64,000 bases of DNA from Pseudoalteromonas sp. T1lg88 (GTDB taxonomy: Bacteria > Pseudomonadota > Gammaproteobacteria > Enterobacterales > Alteromonadaceae), in NCBI RefSeq assembly GCF_002964765.1, contig NZ_PQCF01000006.1, forward strand, positions 169,757-233,756, read 5' to 3'. The notes under the pieces were generated by a model. That model did no database searches. It was not told the origin of the DNA and was given only the letters and a program-made list of their open reading frames with translations. Of this stretch, positions 38,355 through 47,581 are shown in pieces. A program made the position numbers and the translations under genes. Each line of letters begins with the position of its first letter. Position 1 is the first letter of the stretch.

Positions 38355-39128
38355 CTACATACTAATTTGGGTGCCAACATGCTCTCCTTGGAGCAATGCA
38401 ATAAGGTTTTCTGGCTTTTGCCAGCTGGAGATATACACACCACGTCGTAAATGCTGGGCAGCAAGAAGGCTGGTCTTTACTTTGACCTCCATCCCGCCCG
38501 AGATAACTCCTTGTGCTATCAGGTCTTCGATTTGTGCTTTATCTAGTTGATGCAGGGCTTGACCTTGTTGGTCCAGCACGGCTTCCACATCCGTCATAAA
38601 AATAAGTTCGGCGCCAAGTAGCTTGGCGATGGCCGCCGCTGCTTCATCGGCGTTAACGTTGTACCAGTGTCCTTGCTCATCAAAACCAATAGAGCTCACT
38701 AACGCCAAGCGTCCGGCTTCAATAAGCAGGGGTAAAATAGAGTCCGCAGTGGGGATACACTCACCGACCTGGCCCAGTGCCTTTAGCTTTTGCTCGGCAT
38801 TAATACCCGCCTCAAACAGGCTCAAGCCCACTGGCTGTAACTTGTTTTTCAGCGCTGCACCCAGTAATTGCTTGTTAGCACAACCGGCCAGGGCGCCGAC
38901 GATATAAGGCATTTGCTCCACCGGGCTAATGCGTAAGCCCTGATGTTTGGCGGTAGCAAAACCTGCGTCTTGCAGCCAGCTGTCAACAAGAGCACCGCCG
39001 CCATGGACAACCACGAAATTCGCCTGTTGCTGCGAGCCCAAAGCCACAAAGAGCGCATCAAGCGCCGCGGGATTATTTAATACCGCACCACCGAGTTTGA
39101 TTACCCAAGTTTTCTTAGTAGTCATCAT
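38355..39128 (-). CDS. argB: Acetylglutamate kinase
   Basis: Second step of arginine synthesis: phosphorylates N-acetylglutamate. The amino acid kinase features are visible: VIKLGGAVL at the N-terminus, VVHGGGALVD, the middle VNADEAAAAIAKLLGAELIFMTDVEAVLD and GGMEVKVK near the end. The start at ATGATG (39128) is chosen because GAGGAAC precedes it and an upstream in-frame Met would overlap argC by 35 bases. The 257-residue length matches the enterobacterial short form, which lacks the arginine-sensing N-terminal helix. Confidence 0.95.
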   Translation of the reverse strand: MMTTKKTWVIKLGGAVLNNPAALDALFVALGSQQQANFVVVHGGGALVDSWLQDAGFATAKHQGLRISPVEQMPYIVGALAGCANKQLLGAALKNKLQPVGLSLFEAGINAEQKLKALGQVGECIPTADSILPLLIEAGRLALVSSIGFDEQGHWYNVNADEAAAAIAKLLGAELIFMTDVEAVLDQQGQALHQLDKAQIEDLIAQGVISGGMEVKVKTSLLAAQHLRRGVYISSWQKPENLIALLQGEHVGTQISM

Positions 39129-39135
39129 GTGTTCC

Positions 39136-40143
39136 TCATACCAAACCGGTGTTAATGGCCAGGCCCGCATTCAGGTTCATACACTGCAGTGCTTGACCCG
39201 AGGCGCCTTTAAGTAGGTTGTCTATGGCGGCGCTGACAATCAGCTGCTGCCCTTTTACATGCCAACCAAGGTCGACATAAGGTTGATTTTCTATGCCCTT
39301 AATGGAGGCCACCTGATTGGCGCCCAACAGGCGAATTAGAGGTTCGTCGGCCAGTACCTGGTAGGCACTGCTGACATCATCCAGGGTCACACCGGCATTT
39401 AAGGTGGCGTAAATAGTGGCCAAAATGCCGCGTTTAAAATTACCCAGATGCGGCGTAAAGAGCACAGGATGCTGCAAAGACTGCTCGATTTCCGGTGTAT
39501 GACGATGGTTAAACAAACCATAAGGAGCCAAAGAGACTTCACAGAAGTGGGTGCCGATAGCGGCTTTGCGCCCGGCTCCTGTTACCCCTGATACCGCATT
39601 GATGATCACCTGCTGATCGCCAGCCAACAAGCCGGCCTGCTGCAAAGGTTTAAGGGCATTTAAACTGGCGGTCGGGTAACAACCAGCCACAGCCACCAAC
39701 TGCGCGGTCTTAAGCGCTTCGCTGTGCCATTCCGCCAGACCATACACGGCCTGCGCTAACAGCTCGGGATGTTGATGGGTGAAACCATAGAATTCTTCAT
39801 ACAAATGGGCATCGGCAAGACGAAAGCCACCGGATAGATCAAACACTTTCAGACCATGGGCAAGAAACTGAGGAGCCAGATCTACACTGACTTTATGATC
39901 TGTACACAGACACACAGCGTCGGCCTGCGCAGCTATGCTGGCAATCGCATTATCGTCCATGCCTTGCAGCGGCAGATCCACTATGCCTTTGTGCTCTGGA
40001 TACAGGGCACTTAAGGGCTTATGAAGATCCGCACTGCCGGCCGAAACATAACAGCCAACAAGTTCAAAGTGAGGATGTGTTGCGACTAATTTGGCTAGCT
40101 CTGCACCGCTGTAGCCACTCGCGCCAATAATTACAATATTCAT
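39136..40143 (-). CDS. argC: N-acetyl-gamma-glutamyl-phosphate reductase
   Basis: Third step of arginine synthesis, NADPH-dependent. It shows the Rossmann motif IGASGYSGAEL and the active-site Cys in VAVAGCYPTASL, with the SGVTGAGRKA loop. The 335-residue length is usual. It is the first gene of the minus-strand arginine operon and is divergent from argE; the shared 226-base region holds an ARG box. Confidence 0.97.
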   Translation of the reverse strand: MNIVIIGASGYSGAELAKLVATHPHFELVGCYVSAGSADLHKPLSALYPEHKGIVDLPLQGMDDNAIASIAAQADAVCLCTDHKVSVDLAPQFLAHGLKVFDLSGGFRLADAHLYEEFYGFTHQHPELLAQAVYGLAEWHSEALKTAQLVAVAGCYPTASLNALKPLQQAGLLAGDQQVIINAVSGVTGAGRKAAIGTHFCEVSLAPYGLFNHRHTPEIEQSLQHPVLFTPHLGNFKRGILATIYATLNAGVTLDDVSSAYQVLADEPLIRLLGANQVASIKGIENQPYVDLGWHVKGQQLIVSAAIDNLLKGASGQALQCMNLNAGLAINTGLV

Positions 40144-40297
40144 TAATTACACTCAAAATCAGACAGTAAGTAACGGGCGAGACGCCCGACGAAAAAAATC
40201 GAGTACACAAGGGAGATATGTGTACTCGAACTATCGTCGTGACGTTATGCTAAAGAGGTAGTGAACCATTAAACCAAACCAATATTTATGCTTAAAA

Positions 40298-40336
40298 TGT
40301 GAATTGATATTCACTATAAAGACATTTATATTGTTA
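40298..40336. promoter_or_regulatory. ARG box (ArgR operator) between argC and argE
   Basis: TGAATtgatATTCA at 40300-40313 is a perfect match to the ArgR half-site palindrome. A degenerate second box fits 3 bp further on (about 40319-40336), the spacing used by ArgR hexamers. It should repress the divergent argC operon and argE together. Confidence 0.85.
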
Positions 40337-40369
40337 TGCAATCTTTATGAATAAATATTTGGAATTTAT

Positions 40370-41515
40370 ATGTCGAACCCAGACTTTCTGACGCGCTACC
40401 AGCAGCTTATCGCCGCCCCCTCGATAAGCTCCCTCGATCCTGCGCTTAGCCAGAGTAACCGTGGCGTTATTGAACTGCTGGCAACCTGGTGCGAGTCCCT
40501 GGGTTTTCACTGTGAAGTTATTGAACTGCAAAGCGCCCCCGGAAAATACAATCTGCTGGCCAAACGCGGCAGCGGCGCCGGTGGTTTAATGCTGGCCGGG
40601 CATACGGATACCGTGCCCTTCGACCAAGGACGCTGGCAGCGGGATCCCTTTAAGCTTATAGCCGAAGACAACAAGCTCTATGGCTTAGGCAGTATTGATA
40701 TGAAAGGTTTCTTTGCTTTTGTGCTCAGTGCTATTGCCGAGCTCGATAGCAGCAAGCAACAACGCCCCTTATTGTTGTTGGCCACCGCCGATGAAGAAAC
40801 CACCATGGCCGGAGCTCAAGAAGTGGCCCGTTATCCGGACCTTAAACCCGAACGCTGTATTATCGGCGAGCCCACCGACATGGTGCCAGTATTTACTCAT
40901 AAGGGGCATATGACCTCGGCGATTCGCATTGTTGGTAAAAGCGGCCACAGCTCAGATCCAGAGCGCGGCATAAATGCCATTGAAGTGATGCATTTGGTGA
41001 TTCAAAACCTGCTGAAGTTAAAAGAAGAGTTAAAGAATAAATATTCAGTTCCCGATTTTGCTATTCCCTACCCAACCCTGAACCTGGGTCATATCCATGG
41101 TGGCGATAATGCCAATCGGATTTGTGGCTGCTGTGAATTACAACTGGATATGCGCCCACTGCCCGGGCTTAGCATCGCCGAGCTGCAGGCCATGCTGCTT
41201 GATGCTACCAAGGATATCAATGCTCGCTATCCAGGCTCTGTGGAGGTTTGGGATATGCACGAGCCCATTCCAGCCTTCGCCGGCAGCAAGGACAGCGCCC
41301 TGGTGAAACTGGCAGAAAAGCTTTCGCAACAGCAGGCGGTGGCGGTTAACTACTGCACCGAAGCGCCCTTTATCCAACAGCTGGGCTGTGAAACCATAGT
41401 CATGGGGCCGGGATCTATCGAGCAGGCGCATCAGCCTAATGAATATTTGGCCATGGAGCGTATCGCCCCTTCACAGCAGATCATAAAAGAGCTTATCTAT
41501 CAAAGCTGCTGGTAA
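40370..41515 (+). CDS. argE: Acetylornithine deacetylase
   Basis: A zinc-dependent M20 family hydrolase that frees ornithine from N-acetylornithine. Metal and catalytic landmarks are LAGHTDTVPFD, the IDMKGF segment, TADEETTMAGA and EPTDMVP, followed by the dimerisation domain and a C-terminal metal His region (IEQAHQPNEY). Length (381) matches E. coli ArgE. The linear pathway (ArgE plus the ArgA domain of ArgH) is consistent with the operon content. A terminator follows. Confidence 0.96.
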   Translation: MSNPDFLTRYQQLIAAPSISSLDPALSQSNRGVIELLATWCESLGFHCEVIELQSAPGKYNLLAKRGSGAGGLMLAGHTDTVPFDQGRWQRDPFKLIAEDNKLYGLGSIDMKGFFAFVLSAIAELDSSKQQRPLLLLATADEETTMAGAQEVARYPDLKPERCIIGEPTDMVPVFTHKGHMTSAIRIVGKSGHSSDPERGINAIEVMHLVIQNLLKLKEELKNKYSVPDFAIPYPTLNLGHIHGGDNANRICGCCELQLDMRPLPGLSIAELQAMLLDATKDINARYPGSVEVWDMHEPIPAFAGSKDSALVKLAEKLSQQQAVAVNYCTEAPFIQQLGCETIVMGPGSIEQAHQPNEYLAMERIAPSQQIIKELIYQSCW

Positions 41516-41524
41516 ACAGGCATA

Positions 41525-41553
41525 AAAAAAGCCCCTCAATGTGAGGGGCTTTG
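41525..41553. terminator. Bidirectional terminator between argE and pstS
   Basis: GCCCCTCA / TGAGGGGC form a stem flanked by an A run on the left and TTTG on the right, between convergent genes. Confidence 0.88.
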
Positions 41554-41579
41554 TTATCTAATCAACAAGATTCAAAGGA

Positions 41580-42548
41580 TTACATCAAGCCTAGCTTTTT
41601 AAGCTCAGCTTCAACCATTGTATTAGAAAGTGGCACATAACCGTCTTTCTCAACAATTGTTTGACCTGTTTGTGAAAGTACCATTTTAATAAACTCAGCT
41701 TCGATAGGCGCAAGCGGTTTATTTGGGTGCTTGTTCACGTAAACGTATAGGAAACGTGATAGTGGGTACTTACCAGTAGCAACATTCTCTAGAGTTGCAT
41801 CTACGAACTTGTCGCCTTTCTTCGCTAGAGGTACGGTACGAACACCAGAAGTTTTGTAACCGATACCAGAGTAACCAATAGCGTTAACTGATGATGAGAT
41901 TGACTGTACTACAGAAGCAGAACCTGGTTGCTCGTTTACGTTGTTACGGAAGTCACCTTTACACAGTGCTTTTTTCTTGAAGTAACCGTAAGTACCAGAT
42001 ACCGAGTTACGACCGTAAAGCTGGATGTCTTTAGCAGCCCAGTCGCCCTCTAGGCCGATATCGCCCCAACGGTTAACTTCTTCTGCTGCACCACATTTAC
42101 GAGTAGATGAGAAAATAGCATCTACCTGATCGATACGTAGACCTTCAATTGGGTTGTCCTTGTGTACGAATACAGCTAGAGCATCAATCGCTACGCGGAT
42201 TTCAGTAGGCTTGTAACCGTGACGCTTTTCGAAAGCTTCGATTTCTTTCGACTTCATCTTACGGCTCATAGGGCCAAAGTTCGCTGTGCCTTCAGTCAAT
42301 GCCGGTGGCGCAGTAGATGAACCAGCCGCTTGGATCTGGATATTTACGTTAGGGTAAATACGCTTATATTCTTCTGCCCAGAAAGTCATCATGTTGGCTA
42401 AGGTATCAGAACCTACTGATGAAAAGTTACCAGAGATGCCGCTTGTTTTTTCATATTCTGCGATAGCTTGATCTGTGGCCATCGCCTGACCTGCAGTTAG
42501 GGCACTAACAGCAACGCCCATTGCAGCAACTAAGTTTTTAAATTTCAT
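41580..42548 (-). CDS. pstS: Phosphate-binding protein PstS-like
   Basis: A periplasmic phosphate-binding protein. The signal peptide ([24 protein letters not shown]) starts at the ATG at 42548, preceded by GGAG, rather than at the upstream in-frame Met at 42590. The phosphate-pocket motifs GSDTLAN and [11 protein letters not shown] are visible. The sequence is of the longer marine/Shewanella PstS-like group that lacks an adjacent permease; pstCAB is not in this window. It lies next to phoR-phoB and behind a Pho box, supporting phosphate-starvation control. Confidence 0.9.
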   Translation of the reverse strand: MKFKNLVAAMGVAVSALTAGQAMATDQAIAEYEKTSGISGNFSSVGSDTLANMMTFWAEEYKRIYPNVNIQIQAAGSSTAPPALTEGTANFGPMSRKMKSKEIEAFEKRHGYKPTEIRVAIDALAVFVHKDNPIEGLRIDQVDAIFSSTRKCGAAEEVNRWGDIGLEGDWAAKDIQLYGRNSVSGTYGYFKKKALCKGDFRNNVNEQPGSASVVQSISSSVNAIGYSGIGYKTSGVRTVPLAKKGDKFVDATLENVATGKYPLSRFLYVYVNKHPNKPLAPIEAEFIKMVLSQTGQTIVEKDGYVPLSNTMVEAELKKLGLM

Positions 42549-42593
42549 TGGGTTCTCCAATTTATCGTCCCATGTTTCAACTGTGACCATTGT

Positions 42594-42633
42594 GCAGTGA
42601 CAAAATGACAGTTAGATTACTCGAAAATGACAA
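42594..42633 (-). promoter_or_regulatory. Pho box upstream of pstS
   Basis: On the minus strand TTGTCAT (42627-42633) and CTGTCAT (42605-42611) are exactly 22 bp apart, two 11-bp PhoB units, with degenerate units between and after them. It lies between phoR and pstS. Confidence 0.75.
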
Positions 42634-42635
42634 TT

Positions 42636-43967
42636 TTATGACTTTGCCGAAAGTGCTGAATTTGGATTATTGGTCACTATCCAGCTCGGCGCGAAAGTAA
42701 ACCAAAAACACGAGCCCTCGCCCACTGTGCTTTCTATGTGCAACTGAGAATCGTGGCGCGAAAGCACATGCTTGGTAATAGCCAGACCCAGGCCTGAACC
42801 GCCGGTTTTGCGGCTGCGAGCCTTATCAACGCGATAAAAACGTTCGGTCAAACGATTAAGATGCTCAGGTGCTATGCCCTCGCCGTTGTCGTTAACGCTA
42901 AAGTGGGCATAACCATCCTTACGCTGCCAGCGCACGGTGATTTCACCGCCTTCCGGGGTGTAATGCACGGCATTGAAAACCAAGTTCGAAAACGCGCTTC
43001 GTAATTCATCGGCGGCACCGAGAATATCGAGATCTGCATCCACCTCAAAGATCAACTTGTGCTGTTTGTCCTGATTGAGCGACTGCGCCTCGGTATGAAT
43101 AATTTCCAGCATCTGTGGTACATGCACCGGCTTATCATTGTCATGTTTACGCGCCCCTTCGATGCGGGACAAAGACAACAGCTGATTGACCAGCGAGTCC
43201 ATGCGTTGACACTGCTCTATCATGGTGCCATGCGCCTTATTCCACATCGCTGGCGGCGGCATATTGTCGCTATCCATCATTTCCAGCTAACCGGTTACCA
43301 CGGTCAGCGGCGTACGTAGCTCATGGGAGACGTTGGCGACAAAGTCTTTGCGCATCTGCTCGAGCTGTTTTAAACGGGTAATATCGCGCACCACCATCAT
43401 GATCTGCGACTGAGCATAAGGCATCACCCGGAACTCCAGCACCTGCTCACCATTGTGGGCTATGTCCAGCTCCAGGGCTTCCTCATAGTCGCCATCGGCC
43501 ATATAGCTGCTGAATTTAGGGTGGCGGATCAGGTTGTCGATGCGCTGGCCATGATCGGTAGGCCATTGCAGTCCTAATAATCGCAGCGCCAATTGGTTAC
43601 ACCAGCCTATGCTGAGATCTCGCTGCAGCACGATAACCGCATCGGGCACAGCTTCCGCCCCCTCGCGAAAACGGCGAATTAAATCGGCCAGTTCATTGCG
43701 CTTTTTGCGATTGCGTTGTTGCAGATGGTAGATCCCTTCGAAGACCTGCTCCCAGGCCCCCTCTCCCTCGGGGGGATTAAAGCTACGCTGGTTTATCAAC
43801 CAGTCGCTGAGACGATACAGTTGGCGATAATGCCATAACAAGAGGGTAAAGGCGCCGAGGAAGAGAAGCAAAAAAGGCGCGCCTACAAGCACGCCTATCA
43901 GCACCAATGGTAAAAAATACATAAACAAACGCTTGGTTAGGGTTCGTTTATTAACTACTCGATACAT
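42636..43967 (-). pseudogene. phoR: Phosphate regulon sensor kinase PhoR, interrupted by an in-frame TAG
   Basis: PhoR senses phosphate limitation with PstS and phosphorylates PhoB. The frame encodes two membrane segments (residues about 12-45), a PAS-like sensor region (about 95-200), the H box [11 protein letters not shown] (phospho-His 215), and downstream N, G1 and G2 boxes (FSNLVFNAVHY, NDNGEGI, GSGLGLAI). Codon 227 is TAG (43287-43289) in the sequence VVTG-stop-LEMM where family members have Tyr (GYLEMM). The reading frame is otherwise intact before and after it. A real nonsense mutation would leave no kinase domain. Restoring Tyr gives 443 residues. Confidence 0.92.
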
Positions 43968-44034
43968 AAAATATCTCTGCTTTATGCCTGGCTAGGCATA
44001 AACCTACTCATCCATGAAAGTAATTGATGGCAGG

Positions 44035-44724
44035 CTAAACCTTACTTGAAAAACGATAACCGGCGCCACGTACGGTCTGTACTAAACGATCATGACCCTT
44101 AGGTGAGATGGCTTTACGTAAGCGACGAATATGCACATCCACTGTTCTGTCTTCCACATACACGTTTGTGCCCCACACATGATCCAGTAACTGTTCGCGA
44201 CTGTACACGCGCTCAGGATGGGTCATAAAGAAGTGCAATAAACGGAACTCGGTAGGACCCATATCCAATTCACTGCCCTGCGAGGTAACGCGGTGTGAAA
44301 TAGGATCCAGACGTAGGCCATGTACCTCAATGGCCTCTTCCAAAGAAGTAGGCGCCACGCGGCGGATCACGGCTTTAATACGTGCCATTAACTCTTTTGG
44401 TGAGAACGGCTTGGTTACATAATCGTCGGCACCAACCTCAAGACCACGAACCTTGTCTTCTTCTTCACCACGAGCGGTCAGCATTATAATGGGGATCTGA
44501 CGGGTATGCTCATTTTGCTTAAACTTTTTGGCAATTTGAATACCACTGCCACCGGGAAGCATCCAATCCAGTAGCACCATATCTGGGTAAGGCTCAACCA
44601 TGGCCGCTATCGCAGAGTCGTAATCTTCAGCTTCGATAGCCTGAAAACCATTCTGTTCTAATACAAACACCAGCATCTCGCGGATGGGTGCTTCATCATC
44701 AACAACAAGAACTTTACGTGACAT
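44035..44724 (-). CDS. phoB: Phosphate regulon response regulator PhoB
   Basis: Activates the Pho regulon under phosphate limitation. The receiver domain has [11 protein letters not shown] with the phosphoacceptor Asp 53 (LLDWMLPGG) and the [25 protein letters not shown] switch region; the winged-helix DNA-binding domain ends in [10 protein letters not shown] and VRGAGYRF. Length of 229 is standard. It precedes phoR on the minus strand by 67 bases and is preceded by a Pho box, so it is probably autoregulated. Confidence 0.97.
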   Translation of the reverse strand: MSRKVLVVDDEAPIREMLVFVLEQNGFQAIEAEDYDSAIAAMVEPYPDMVLLDWMLPGGSGIQIAKKFKQNEHTRQIPIIMLTARGEEEDKVRGLEVGADDYVTKPFSPKELMARIKAVIRRVAPTSLEEAIEVHGLRLDPISHRVTSQGSELDMGPTEFRLLHFFMTHPERVYSREQLLDHVWGTNVYVEDRTVDVHIRRLRKAISPKGHDRLVQTVRGAGYRFSSKV

Positions 44725-44755
44725 TCCATTTATCTCTAATCAGTTTTATTGGACT

Positions 44756-44784
44756 GATGTCATTATTATGACTTTTTGTGACAG
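44756..44784 (-). promoter_or_regulatory. Pho box upstream of phoB
   Basis: On the minus strand CTGTCAC-AAAA-AGTCATA-ATAA-TGACATC gives three 7-base units in an 11-bp register. The first two fit the CTGTCAT-N4-CTGTCAT pattern; it ends about 30 bp before the phoB start. Confidence 0.8.
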
Positions 44785-44810
44785 TTTTATGAAAGACTAC
44801 ACCCATAACG

Positions 44811-45110
44811 GGGATCTCGCAAAAATCCTTTTGATCCGCAGGGATCAGCGTTTTACTAAGCGACCTTGGCAGGATCAGATTTGTACTAAGCAGGCCATGA
44901 GGGATCAATATTTTACTAATTGATCCCGGCCGGGATCAGTTTTATACCAAGTATGGCTAAGCCCTCTTTAACTAACCGACTGATAATTGTTCACTTCTTA
45001 ATCAGGGTTTGCGGCCCTTAGCGGGCAATAGGTAAGATATTGATCCGAAAACATCGTTGGGTTGATAAAAATCTGATCCCAAAGATCGATTCTTGATAAA
45101 AGACTGATCC
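44811..45110. repeat. GATC-rich array of about 30-bp repeats in two opposed arms
   Basis: Left arm: five units begin at about 44811, 44841, 44871, 44901 and 44931 with an exact 30-bp register. Three share the core GGATCA-N4-TTTACTAA or a close variant; the outer two are degenerate. Right arm (45031-45110): three units in the reverse orientation, with cores like TTGATAAAAGACTGATCC. Eleven GATC sites fall in these 300 bp, where about one is expected by chance. Positions: 44813, 44833, 44843, 44873, 44903, 44922, 44934, 45042, 45075, 45084, 45106. There are no spacers of CRISPR type and no coding frame. Candidate multi-site protein binding array, possibly sensitive to Dam methylation. Confidence 0.75.
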
Positions 45111-45111
45111 A

Positions 45112-45141
45112 AAAAAGCCCCGTGAAATACGAGGCTTTTTA
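45112..45141 (-). terminator. Rho-independent terminator of fba
   Basis: On the minus strand AAAAAGCCTCG ... CGGGGCTTTTTT forms a stem with T run about 20 bases after the fba stop. Confidence 0.85.
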
Positions 45142-45160
45142 TCGGGCTAAGTCGCTAAAA

Positions 45161-46225
45161 TTATTTAATTTTAGGGCTTAACTCACCGCTTAGGTAACGC
45201 AGATGCATGTCATCAAGCGAGATAGGCTTGATCTTGCTTGCCTGACCGGCAGTACCGAAGGCTTCATAACGCGCTACACAGATCTCTGTCATCGCCTTAG
45301 TTGCTTCAGCAAGGAACTTACGAGGATCGAAGTTCGCAGGGTTCTGCGCCAGGTGACGACGAACGGCACCGGTTGACGCCAAACGTAGATCCGTGTCGAT
45401 GTTTACCTTACGTACACCGTGCTTGATACCTTCAACGATCTGCTCTACCGGCACACCGTAAGTTTCAGGGATTTCACCGCCGAACTCGTTGATCACAGCT
45501 AGCCACTCTTGTGGTACCGATGACGAACCGTGCATTACCAGGTGCGTATCAGGAATACGGCTGTGGATTTCTTTGATGCGATCGATAGCAAGAATATCGC
45601 CCGTTGGTGGACGAGTAAACTTGTAGGCACCGTGCGAAGTACCACAGGCGATTGCCAGGGCATCAACACCGGTTTTAGCAACGAAATCCGCCGCTTCTTC
45701 TGGGTCTGTAAGTAGCTGATCGTGAGATAGTTTACCTACCGCACCGATACCGTCTTCTTCACCCGCTTCACCGGTTTCAAGTGAACCTAGAACACCTAGC
45801 TCACCCTCAACAGAAACACCACAAGCGTGGGCCATTTCTACTGTGCGACGAGTTACGTCTACGTTGTACTCATAAGATGAAGGCGTTTTACCATCGTCAA
45901 GCAATGAGCCATCCATCATGACCGATGAGAAGCCAAGCTGGATAGAACGCTGACATACCGCCGGTGAAGTACCGTGGTCTTGGTGCATTACTACCGGGAT
46001 GTGTGGCCACTCTTCGATTGCCGCCAGAATCATATGACGAATAAAAGGGGCACCTGCGTATGCACGCGCGCCGGCAGACCCTTGCACAATAACCGGGCTG
46101 TTTGTTTTGTCGGCCGCTTCCATGATGGCACGCATTTGCTCTTGGTTATTTACATTGAAGGCTGGTACGCCGTAACCAAATTCCGCCGCATGGTCGAGAA
46201 GTTGACGCATACTGATCAAAGCCAT
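45161..46225 (-). CDS. fba: Class II fructose-bisphosphate aldolase
   Basis: Cleaves fructose 1,6-bisphosphate in glycolysis (and the reverse in gluconeogenesis), using Zn. It matches the subgroup called Calvin-cycle type: [27 protein letters not shown] at the start, metal ligands in HQDHG and EGELGVLG, and the C-terminal [12 protein letters not shown]. Start at 46225 with GGAG upstream; the longer frame adds 33 unrelated residues. 354 residues. Follows pgk on the same strand after a hairpin-containing gap. The usual enterobacterial FbaA is a different subgroup. Confidence 0.95.
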   Translation of the reverse strand: MALISMRQLLDHAAEFGYGVPAFNVNNQEQMRAIMEAADKTNSPVIVQGSAGARAYAGAPFIRHMILAAIEEWPHIPVVMHQDHGTSPAVCQRSIQLGFSSVMMDGSLLDDGKTPSSYEYNVDVTRRTVEMAHACGVSVEGELGVLGSLETGEAGEEDGIGAVGKLSHDQLLTDPEEAADFVAKTGVDALAIACGTSHGAYKFTRPPTGDILAIDRIKEIHSRIPDTHLVMHGSSSVPQEWLAVINEFGGEIPETYGVPVEQIVEGIKHGVRKVNIDTDLRLASTGAVRRHLAQNPANFDPRKFLAEATKAMTEICVARYEAFGTAGQASKIKPISLDDMHLRYLSGELSPKIK

Positions 46226-46324
46226 TTCGCTTATCTCCAATTTTTGATAGCACCAGACTATCGGGTTTTTTGAACGGGATGATGTTTGAATTATTTCAAA
46301 CAAGAGCCTATTGGCTCCAAACAC

Positions 46325-46353
46325 AAGGCCGGCAAAAGTGAGAGGCCGGCCTT
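46325..46353 (-). other. Stem-loop in the pgk-fba gap
   Basis: AAGGCCGGC / GCCGGCCTT form a 9-bp perfect stem just after the pgk stop. No strong T run on the minus strand. It could partly terminate or stabilise the pgk transcript. Confidence 0.5.
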
Positions 46354-46361
46354 ATAGTATT

Positions 46362-47540
46362 TTATTGCTTTGCTCGCTCTTCTAGCATAGCAACCGCAGG
46401 TAGTTTTTTCCCTTCCAGGAACTCCAAGAAGGCACCACCACCGGTAGAGATGTATGAAATCTTATCAGCCACATGATATTTATCAATGGCAGCTAAGGTG
46501 TCACCACCACCGGCAATCGAGAAGGCATCCGACTCGGCAATCGCTTTAGCTATGCTTTGTGTGCCGTTACCAAATTGGTCAAACTCGAATACGCCAACCG
46601 GGCCATTCCATACGATAGTGCCGGCTTTAGCAATGATCTCACCAAGCTCTTTCGCCGTGTCCGGGCCGATATCGAAGATCATGTCTTCGTCGGTTACTTC
46701 CTGCACGTCTTTAAGCTGGGCTACCGCCGACTCAGAGAATTCGCTACCAACAACCACATCAACAGGCACCGGAATATCGCCGCCGTTAGCACGGGCTTTC
46801 TCGGTCAGCTTTTGCGCTTCGCCAATAAGGTCCTGCTCGTATAAAGACTTACCTACCGGGTGACCGGCCGCTGCGATAAAGGTGTTAGCGATACCGCCAC
46901 CGGTAACCAATTGGTCCACTACATTTGATAGTGAATCAAGCACGGTTAGCTTGGTTGATACCTTAGAGCCACCAACAATGGCAACCAAAGGACGTCTTGG
47001 GTTATCAAGGGCTTTGCCTAGCGCGTCTAGTTCCGCTGCAAGCAACGGACCGGCACAGGCTACAGGAGCATGCATGCCGACACCATGAGTTGAAGCCTGA
47101 GCGCGGTGCGCGGTACCGAAGGCATCCATTACGTATACGTCACACAAGGCGGCTAGTTGCTTCGCCAGCGCTTCGTCGTTAGCTTTTTCGCCCGGATTAA
47201 AACGTACGTTCTCGAATACCACAACTTCGTTGTCAGCAACTTCTACGCCGTTTAGATAATCTTTCGCTAAACGTACATCTTGTGACAGCTTGTCGTTCAG
47301 GTAATCAACCACAGGAGCCAGTGAGAATGCATCGTCATATTGACCTTCTGTAGGACGGCCCAGGTGCGACATAATCATCACCTTAGCGCCCTTGTCTAAC
47401 GCCAATTGAATGGTCGGCAAGGCAGCACGTAAACGCGCATCAGAACTTACCTTACCATCTTTAATAGGCACGTTTAGATCTTCACGGATCAATACTCGTT
47501 TGCCTGCTAAATCTAAATCCGCCATCTTAATGACCGACAT
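46362..47540 (-). CDS. pgk: Phosphoglycerate kinase
   Basis: Interconverts 1,3-bisphosphoglycerate and 3-phosphoglycerate, making ATP. Signature [15 protein letters not shown] is near the N-terminus, then SHLGRPTEG and the nucleotide-binding GGGDTLAA. The start at 47540 is chosen because AAGGAG lies 6 bases upstream; the preceding ATG directly abuts that site. 392 residues. Between epd and fba, the classical gammaproteobacterial order. Confidence 0.97.
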   Translation of the reverse strand: MSVIKMADLDLAGKRVLIREDLNVPIKDGKVSSDARLRAALPTIQLALDKGAKVMIMSHLGRPTEGQYDDAFSLAPVVDYLNDKLSQDVRLAKDYLNGVEVADNEVVVFENVRFNPGEKANDEALAKQLAALCDVYVMDAFGTAHRAQASTHGVGMHAPVACAGPLLAAELDALGKALDNPRRPLVAIVGGSKVSTKLTVLDSLSNVVDQLVTGGGIANTFIAAAGHPVGKSLYEQDLIGEAQKLTEKARANGGDIPVPVDVVVGSEFSESAVAQLKDVQEVTDEDMIFDIGPDTAKELGEIIAKAGTIVWNGPVGVFEFDQFGNGTQSIAKAIAESDAFSIAGGGDTLAAIDKYHVADKISYISTGGGAFLEFLEGKKLPAVAMLEERAKQ

Positions 47541-47581
47541 TCTCATCTCCTTAGTTATACGTTTTATACAAAGTTAGATGC

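Noticed and set aside
44684..44923. A plus-strand frame of 79 codons through the Pho box and repeat array
   Set aside because: Low-complexity translation, no ribosome binding site, and it runs through regulatory repeats.
44811..44961. CRISPR array reading of the 30-bp repeats
   Set aside because: The repeats are contiguous with no spacers, are degenerate, and no cas gene is near.
44811..45110. Replication origin or DnaA-type region
   Set aside because: GATC-rich like oriC, but no DnaA boxes (TTATCCACA-like) and no replication genes nearby.
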